A stretch of DNA of 19,198 nt from CAZMJG01 sp964576365 (lineage in GTDB: Bacteria > Patescibacteriota > Microgenomatia > UBA1406 > GWC2-37-13). The stretch lies in assembly GCA_964576365.1 (NCBI GenBank), contig CAZNUT010000028.1, forward strand, positions 1 to 19,198. Direction: 5' to 3'. Below are positions 14,576 to 19,198 of this stretch, piece after piece. Both the position numbers and the translations under genes were made by a program. The notes under the pieces are model-generated. The model searched no databases. It saw only the letters and a program-made list of their open reading frames with translations, and had not been told where the DNA came from. Numbering within the stretch: the stretch's first letter is position 1; each line of letters opens with the position of its first letter.

Positions 14576-14808
14576 GTATAAAATATATCACCTAGCCTCT
14601 TTCAGTATGAAGTATCCTGAGTAAAAAAGGGGTAAGAAAGAAGTAATAAATTCAATTTTATTAACAATGTTTAATAAGAAAAATTGTAAAAAAATTAAGC
14701 CTAGAAAAGATTTTTTAAAGTTAAATGATCATTTTGAACACTTTATAAAGCTAAATATAGTTTAAGGTAATTTATCAATTTGAACTGTCAAATTGTTGAT
14801 TTGTTCAG
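14576..14808. other. AT-rich intergenic spacer with a small inverted repeat
   Basis: This stretch is very rich in A and T and holds no open frame or RNA gene that I can support. The one structure seen is an inverted repeat CAATTTG-AACTGT-CAAATTG (14776-14795), about 15 bases after the stop of the two-domain GT2 gene. It may slow or stop transcription, but it lacks a following T-run on the minus strand, so it is not a typical intrinsic terminator. Confidence 0.4.
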
Positions 14809-16965
14809 TTAGGCGGTCACGGGTTCGTATTTTCCAATATGCAAACCATGTTTGGTTTTTGGCCAATAGTGAGGATTTCCAATAAGTTGAATTAGTCCTT
14901 TCCAAGCAGCTATACTCATAGCCAACCAATATACTGGCACCAAAAATACATACTTAACAAGAGAAAATTGTTTTCGTTTTGCACATCCAATCATGTAATA
15001 ATACAAATACAAGAAGTTCCCTACCACAAGTGAAAATACCCCCATGTAAAAAATAGGACCTGGGAAAAATTGCTCTATGGTTGGCCCGATTGTTGCGCGC
15101 AACAAAAAGTATGAAAGTGTTGTGATCCACATCAAAGGATTGATAAACAGAGATAAAATTTTGCACCCCACAACGAGTTGAAACGTCAAAAAATGGCCTT
15201 TAAAATTTTTATCCAGCATTTTTTCTGGTTCTCTCATATGTACTAAATATGTTTGGATATATCCTTTAATCCATCTGGATCGCTGATTGAGCCAGTTAAA
15301 TGCATGACTATTTGCTTCCTCAAGCGTGACAGAATCCATTATTGCTGTTTGGTAACCTTTTTTTACAAGTCGTATCCCTAAATCACAATCCTCTGTAACA
15401 TTAAAAGAATCCCAACCTTTCACTTCTCGAAGTTGTGCAACGCGAAAGTGATTGGAAGTGCCTCCAAGAGGTATAGGTGCGTTGAGTGATTGGAGTCCAG
15501 TAAGAATGAGATCAAACCACAAAGAATATTCAGCGGTAAAGAGGCGAGTCAGCAAATTTTGGTCAGTGTTGTAATAATTTAATTTAGCTTGAATACAAGC
15601 AATATGTGATCCCATACGTTGGAAGGCAACAACAGCTTTTTTTAACTGCAATGGGTCCGGCATATCTTCAGCATCATAAATAACTGCAAATGAACCTCTT
15701 GCATAGCGAAGACCATAATTACACGCTTTTGGTTTGGTTTTTGGCAACGTATCGGGTACTACCACGATTTCAAAATATGAAGGTATATTCATTGCTCTGA
15801 CATGGTTAATGGTGTCTACATCATCTTCCTCTAGTAACAACTGAACTTGGAGTCGATCTTTGGGGTAATCTATTGTTTCTATTGCTCTTACAAATTGAGA
15901 AACCACCTCCCATTCTTTGTATAGCGGACAAAAAATGGTGTAGATTGGCCAATCTTTGATCTCATTTATTTGAGCCTGTGTTACTTTTATTTCAGGCAAT
16001 TTGATAAAACTGCGGTAAATAAGTATAAAATTAAAAACTAAATCGCTGAAATAAAGAATAGTAATAATGGCAATAAACGAAATAAGCGTGGCGTATGTAT
16101 TGATAAGAAGACCAGCAATCAGTATAAAAAGAAAGGAAAAAAGCATTAGTTGCTGATGACTTAAGAGTGTCCTTACAGCACTTTCTGAAACATGCAAGTT
16201 AGAAAAATGCACAAACTCTGTTCGTTTATAGTGAAATCCCTGACCAATAGCTTTTTCTTTTTCTCCATGAAAAGGTATGATTGGCTCGTTTGCTAATTTT
16301 AAACGGAGTGCTGACAATCCTATCTGTATTGATGCTCTCACGAGATGCACTTTTGAGTTTCCATACATGCGCTCACCAAATTTGATAGGCACACTTGTGA
16401 TTTTATATCCAGCCGCTCGTGCTGCAAGAAGAAATTCTAAATCAAAAGACCAGGGTGAAGGATTGAGAGAAACACGATCAATAATCTCCTTTCTAAACAC
16501 CTTGAGACCAGACTGGACATCAAATGTAAACCCATGCAGCCAATGACAAAAAATTGTATTAAATGCTTTGCTAATAATTTTTCTTACTCTATTTGCACGC
16601 AGATCGGTGCGTTGTGCCACTACCACGTCTGCTCCTTCTTCTATGACATTGACCATTCGTGGAATATCCTCAGGAGGGTATTGTAGGTCTGAATCTATCA
16701 TGGCAACGTAGCCATACTGCGCATGTTTAAATCCCTCTAGAAGTGATTGAGCTTTTCCTGGCAATCCTTGTTTGAGATAGTATTTGATCGGATATGCTTT
16801 TTTTAGTCGAGTAAGTATATTCTTTGTGTCATCTTGAGAATGATCATCAATAAAAATGAGTTCATACACGTATTGTTTATCAAGGCTTTTTGCGATTCTG
16901 CGCACTAGCTTATGTATATTATCAGCTTCATTTAATACTGGAATGATGATAGAAATGTGAATCAT
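14809..16965 (-). CDS. Fusion of two GT2 domains: polyprenyl-phosphate sugar synthase-like plus processive synthase-like
   Basis: A 718-aa protein. The N-terminal domain (1-230) resembles DPM1/GtrB: ISIIIPVLNEADNI (4-17), FIDDHSQDDT (39-48), the DSD donor-binding motif at 91-93 in MIDSDLQYPPED, QSGLKVFRKE (151-160) and YGNSK (201-205). Such enzymes move a hexose from a nucleotide to polyprenyl phosphate. Two hydrophobic segments (about 272-318) follow. The second domain (340-575) has the BcsA-like set CPLYKEWE, DAED (431-434), TED (524-526) and QRSRW (561-565), then about three or four membrane segments to residue 690, as in processive beta-glycan synthases. No PilZ domain is present. The ATG at 16965 is chosen because it overlaps the sortase stop as ATGA and begins at the family N-terminus; a longer frame from 17034 is unlikely. 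It may both make and use lipid-linked sugar, but the products are unknown. Confidence 0.9.
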   Translation of the reverse strand: MIHISIIIPVLNEADNIHKLVRRIAKSLDKQYVYELIFIDDHSQDDTKNILTRLKKAYPIKYYLKQGLPGKAQSLLEGFKHAQYGYVAMIDSDLQYPPEDIPRMVNVIEEGADVVVAQRTDLRANRVRKIISKAFNTIFCHWLHGFTFDVQSGLKVFRKEIIDRVSLNPSPWSFDLEFLLAARAAGYKITSVPIKFGERMYGNSKVHLVRASIQIGLSALRLKLANEPIIPFHGEKEKAIGQGFHYKRTEFVHFSNLHVSESAVRTLLSHQQLMLFSFLFILIAGLLINTYATLISFIAIITILYFSDLVFNFILIYRSFIKLPEIKVTQAQINEIKDWPIYTIFCPLYKEWEVVSQFVRAIETIDYPKDRLQVQLLLEEDDVDTINHVRAMNIPSYFEIVVVPDTLPKTKPKACNYGLRYARGSFAVIYDAEDMPDPLQLKKAVVAFQRMGSHIACIQAKLNYYNTDQNLLTRLFTAEYSLWFDLILTGLQSLNAPIPLGGTSNHFRVAQLREVKGWDSFNVTEDCDLGIRLVKKGYQTAIMDSVTLEEANSHAFNWLNQRSRWIKGYIQTYLVHMREPEKMLDKNFKGHFLTFQLVVGCKILSLFINPLMWITTLSYFLLRATIGPTIEQFFPGPIFYMGVFSLVVGNFLYLYYYMIGCAKRKQFSLVKYVFLVPVYWLAMSIAAWKGLIQLIGNPHYWPKTKHGLHIGKYEPVTA

Positions 16966-17513
16966 AACGAAGAAATAGATTGATTTAATAAAGCTGTTAC
17001 GACAAGTCTTTTTGAATCTAAAAAGCCGGTGCACGTATATAGTGTTATGCGGTGGTCCTGAGTGGGCGACAGTATATCTGCCTGGTCAGGGTTTACAATT
17101 GCTTTCGCCTGAACTGTAAATTTTTTCATATGATTGTTGGAAAAATAAAGTGCAATTTCATCACCTGGTTGCACTTCATTAAGTCTGGCTAAAAGTGATG
17201 CCCAGTTGTGACCATACAGGATACTATTCCCTTTGCTTCCTGGCAAGGGGGAATGTAAAAGGTAGGCAACTGAATTAGTCAGCGTTGGCCATTTATTGTT
17301 ATACATTTGTACAGACTTGATCGGTGCATTAAGATGAATGCGTTTAATAACTATTTTGATAGGTTGTTCAGCCTTGACTCCATGTCTTATTTTGGTAGCT
17401 TCATAACTCATAAATGATAACGTCGTTGAGCTATATCTCTGATAGATCAATAGAGACCCATAACAGGTCAAAAAAGATCCAATAATCATGAGAGCATATC
17501 CAATTTTTTTCAT
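16962..17513 (-). CDS. Sortase family transpeptidase
   Basis: A 183-aa membrane-anchored cysteine transpeptidase that cuts a sorting motif on secreted proteins and joins them to an envelope acceptor. Residues 4-24 form the N-terminal membrane anchor. The catalytic domain has ILYGHNW with His102, TLYTCTG with Cys161 and a downstream DSKRLVV with Arg169, the His-Cys-Arg triad of sortases. The size fits the class D/E kind. The gene just upstream encodes a protein with an LAGTG sorting signal, and class E sortases are known to prefer LAxTG, so the two are probably enzyme and substrate. The start ATG at 17513 is 5 bases after the stop of that gene, with a Shine-Dalgarno-like AAGGA about 10 bases ahead. 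An in-frame ATG 23 codons upstream would overlap the surface-protein gene and is less likely. Confidence 0.9.
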   Translation of the reverse strand: MKKIGYALMIIGSFLTCYGSLLIYQRYSSTTLSFMSYEATKIRHGVKAEQPIKIVIKRIHLNAPIKSVQMYNNKWPTLTNSVAYLLHSPLPGSKGNSILYGHNWASLLARLNEVQPGDEIALYFSNNHMKKFTVQAKAIVNPDQADILSPTQDHRITLYTCTGFLDSKRLVVTALLNQSISSL

Positions 17514-17518
17514 ACATG

Positions 17519-18124
17519 TTATATCCTTCTTTTTGTCACAGCTAGTCCGGTAAGAAGGAATAAATATCCGGCAATCAGACAACCGAAGATAATTTCCAGC
17601 GTTCCTGTACCTGCCAAAGCAGTTAGAGAAACGGAAGAAGATGCTGAAGATGACTGACTTGAAGCGGATGTACTTGTAGTTGTAGAGGTATTAGTGCTCC
17701 CTCCACCCGCACCTCCTATACAACTATAATTTTTATTGTAAGCTAAATATTGTCCATGTGCAAGACCCCACGCAGATCCATCAGGTATAGAAACCCAACC
17801 AACTTGAGTAAAATAATTGACATCTGGGTCATTTATATCGGCTATTTTCCACCAGTTAGTTTGAATACCCTCTCCAGATGTGCTACATAGACATTGGACA
17901 TAATCATCTCCACTTAGGTGATATACCACGTCCGATCCAGAATATGAGGTAGAATCTCCGGCAACACCATGGATACCACTAGAGTATGTAGCTATTACAG
18001 GTCCTTGTGGATTTAGACAATGAAAAAACTGAGGTGTTGAAGCAGCTGATACTATAGGTGCCATGCAAACAAACAAAATTGTTGCAAAAGCATAAACATA
18101 CATGTTCACCAAATAATATTTCAT
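17519..18124 (-). CDS. Secreted surface protein with an LAGTG sorting signal
   Basis: A 201-aa protein that shows every part of a sortase substrate. Residues 8-27 form a signal peptide ending in VSA-AS (cleavage near 27/28; Met8 is an alternative start). The exposed domain (28-136) is rich in aromatic residues and glycine and has four cysteines (Cys36, 78, 80, 135) that could form two disulfides. It includes VQCLCSTSGEG, NWWKI and VGWVSIPDGSAWG, perhaps a small beta domain of the SH3-like kind; it is not assigned to a family. A linker (137-167) is almost all Ser, Thr and Gly, as in glycosylated stalks. The end (170-201) is LAGTG, a hydrophobic helix and a KRR tail. The protein is probably cut between Thr and Gly and linked to the cell surface by the adjacent sortase. 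Its ligand or role is unknown. Confidence 0.82.
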   Translation of the reverse strand: MKYYLVNMYVYAFATILFVCMAPIVSAASTPQFFHCLNPQGPVIATYSSGIHGVAGDSTSYSGSDVVYHLSGDDYVQCLCSTSGEGIQTNWWKIADINDPDVNYFTQVGWVSIPDGSAWGLAHGQYLAYNKNYSCIGGAGGGSTNTSTTTSTSASSQSSSASSSVSLTALAGTGTLEIIFGCLIAGYLFLLTGLAVTKRRI

Positions 18125-18144
18125 AAGAAGAAATAACTTGGTGA

Positions 18145-18173
18145 ATTATACTATAAGTAATAAATATATACAA
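18145..18173 (-). promoter_or_regulatory. Promoter of the surface protein-sortase operon
   Basis: On the minus strand a -35 box TTGTAT (18168-18173) and a perfect -10 box TATAAT (18145-18150) are separated by 17 bases. Transcription should begin near 18138, giving a leader of about 14 bases without a Shine-Dalgarno sequence before the ATG at 18124. Confidence 0.75.
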
Positions 18174-18194
18174 GGTATTATCTTATAATATAAA

Positions 18195-18521
18195 TTATTT
18201 TAGGTAGGCGTCGAAGAAATGGAGAAAGTTCATAAGTAGTTGCTTAAATATATTACTTTCTTCCTGAGAAAATGGGCCACGGGGTTGCTCTGGTGGAGGT
18301 GTGAGTATAATTTGAATATTTTTTCTGCGAGAAAGCATGTTGATATCCTGCACATATTCCCTGTCTTGGGTCAATATTTTCGCTTTTGGCGAGCGATAGT
18401 AGTAATAAAGGGCGCTAGGAGTGAGAAAAATTGTGAGAGCCAGAAAAAGCGTAATTCTTCTAATAAGTAAATTCCGAATATGGTGATCTTCGGGCAAATC
18501 AATATGTATTTCAACAGCCAT
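18195..18521 (-). CDS. Small single-pass membrane protein of unknown function
   Basis: Not recognised. The 108-aa product has an N-terminal cytoplasmic stretch (1-21) with basic residues RNLLIRR just before one membrane helix (about 23-42, ending YYYYR), so the rest should face the outside. The outer part includes a polar region (45-75), a proline-rich turn TPPPEQPRGP (74-83) and a C-terminal amphipathic helix (86-107). It has no cysteines, repeats or enzyme motifs. The start ATG at 18521 is supported by a promoter whose -10 box ends 6 bases before it. It lies between the rRNA terminator and the sortase operon, on the same strand as both. There is no overlap or close spacing with the next gene, so it is probably transcribed alone. 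Confidence 0.65.
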   Translation of the reverse strand: MAVEIHIDLPEDHHIRNLLIRRITLFLALTIFLTPSALYYYYRSPKAKILTQDREYVQDINMLSRRKNIQIILTPPPEQPRGPFSQEESNIFKQLLMNFLHFFDAYLK

Positions 18522-18527
18522 AGCTTT

Positions 18528-18555
18528 AGTTTATCAAGTACGTCGTATTTCTCAA
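18528..18555 (-). promoter_or_regulatory. Leaderless promoter of the small membrane protein gene
   Basis: On the minus strand a -35 box TTGAGA (18550-18555) and a -10 box TAAACT (18528-18533) are 16 bases apart. The -10 box ends 6 bases before the ATG at 18521, so the mRNA should begin at the start codon. No Shine-Dalgarno sequence is present. Confidence 0.6.
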
Positions 18556-18674
18556 GTTTATAATGTAGGAGTTTAGCCTGACTGCCAAATTGCAAAATGT
18601 GAATAAAGAAAATCATAAATCATTTTTTTTGAAATAAGCGCTTCACCACCCTTCCAACTGTATATTTTTTCCAT

Positions 18675-18701
18675 AAAAAACCCCGCCTTGTGGGCGGGGT
18701 T
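18675..18701 (-). terminator. Intrinsic terminator of the rRNA operon
   Basis: A perfect 9-base-pair GC-rich stem (arms 18693-18701 and 18679-18687, loop of 5 bases) is followed, in the minus-strand direction, by a run of T (18675-18680). It is the textbook shape of a strong factor-independent terminator and lies about 10 bases after the end of the 23S rRNA gene. Confidence 0.93.
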
Positions 18702-18710
18702 AGTATTGAC

Positions 18711-19198
<488 letters not shown>

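Noticed and set aside
14776..14795. Inverted repeat after the two-domain GT2 gene as an intrinsic terminator
   Set aside because: A 7-base-pair AT-rich stem without a T-run; kept only as a note on the spacer.
18522..18678. A 5S rRNA or tRNA gene next to the 23S rRNA
   Set aside because: Read on both strands, the stretch has no 5S-like conserved segments or cloverleaf, and it holds the promoter of the small membrane protein gene.

Overview
The window looks like chromosomal DNA of a small-genome bacterium, most plausibly a member of the Patescibacteria (Candidate Phyla Radiation). This placement is inference: the genes are tightly packed with 4-base stop/start overlaps, the envelope genes are Gram-positive-like (a sortase with an LAxTG surface protein), and there are many short proteins of unknown type. 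TGA ends many genes here, so the code is the standard bacterial one and not the UGA-glycine code of Gracilibacteria and Absconditabacteria. Nothing in the window is a transposon, prophage or CRISPR array.

Layout. (1) Bases 1-2954, plus strand: a terminator hairpin, a tRNA-dihydrouridine synthase, a membrane-anchored cupredoxin-fold protein without the usual copper ligands, a PfkB-family sugar/nucleoside kinase, and a small AT-rich hypothetical gene. The first three genes each have a -10 box exactly 6 bases before the start codon, which implies leaderless mRNAs. (2) Bases 2944-14537, minus strand: one ten-gene operon read from a strong sigma70-type promoter at about 14547-14575. In order of transcription it holds a Wzx-like flippase fused to a GT4 glycosyltransferase, a second GT4 enzyme, an FdtA/QdtA-type sugar 3,4-ketoisomerase, a DegT-family sugar aminotransferase, a GT2 glycosyltransferase, an SDR oxidoreductase, two polytopic GT-C-like membrane proteins, a secreted glycoside-hydrolase-like protein and the Holliday-junction nuclease RuvC. 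Almost every junction is a 4-base overlap (ATGA, GTGA or TTGA). (3) Bases 14538-14808: AT-rich spacer with the operon promoter. (4) Bases 14809-18124, minus strand: a second operon with its own promoter, coding for a surface protein with a Ser/Thr-rich stalk and an LAGTG sorting signal, a sortase, and a fusion of two GT2 domains (polyprenyl-phosphate-sugar synthase-like plus processive synthase-like). (5) Bases 18195-18521: a small single-pass membrane protein with a leaderless promoter. (6) Bases 18711-19198: the 3' end of a 23S rRNA gene on the minus strand, followed directly by an intrinsic terminator and not by a 5S rRNA gene.

How the parts may work together (inference): the ten-gene operon makes and exports a surface glycan that contains a 3-amino-3,6-dideoxy-type sugar. 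FdtA and the aminotransferase make the nucleotide amino sugar, GT2/GT4 enzymes build a lipid-linked chain, and the flippase-GT fusion finishes and flips it. The DPM1-like domain of the second operon could load a polyprenyl phosphate with sugar for the two GT-C-like membrane enzymes, which act on the outer face. The sorted surface protein, with its Ser/Thr-rich stalk, is a possible acceptor. The two operons together could form one cell-surface glycan and protein-anchoring module.
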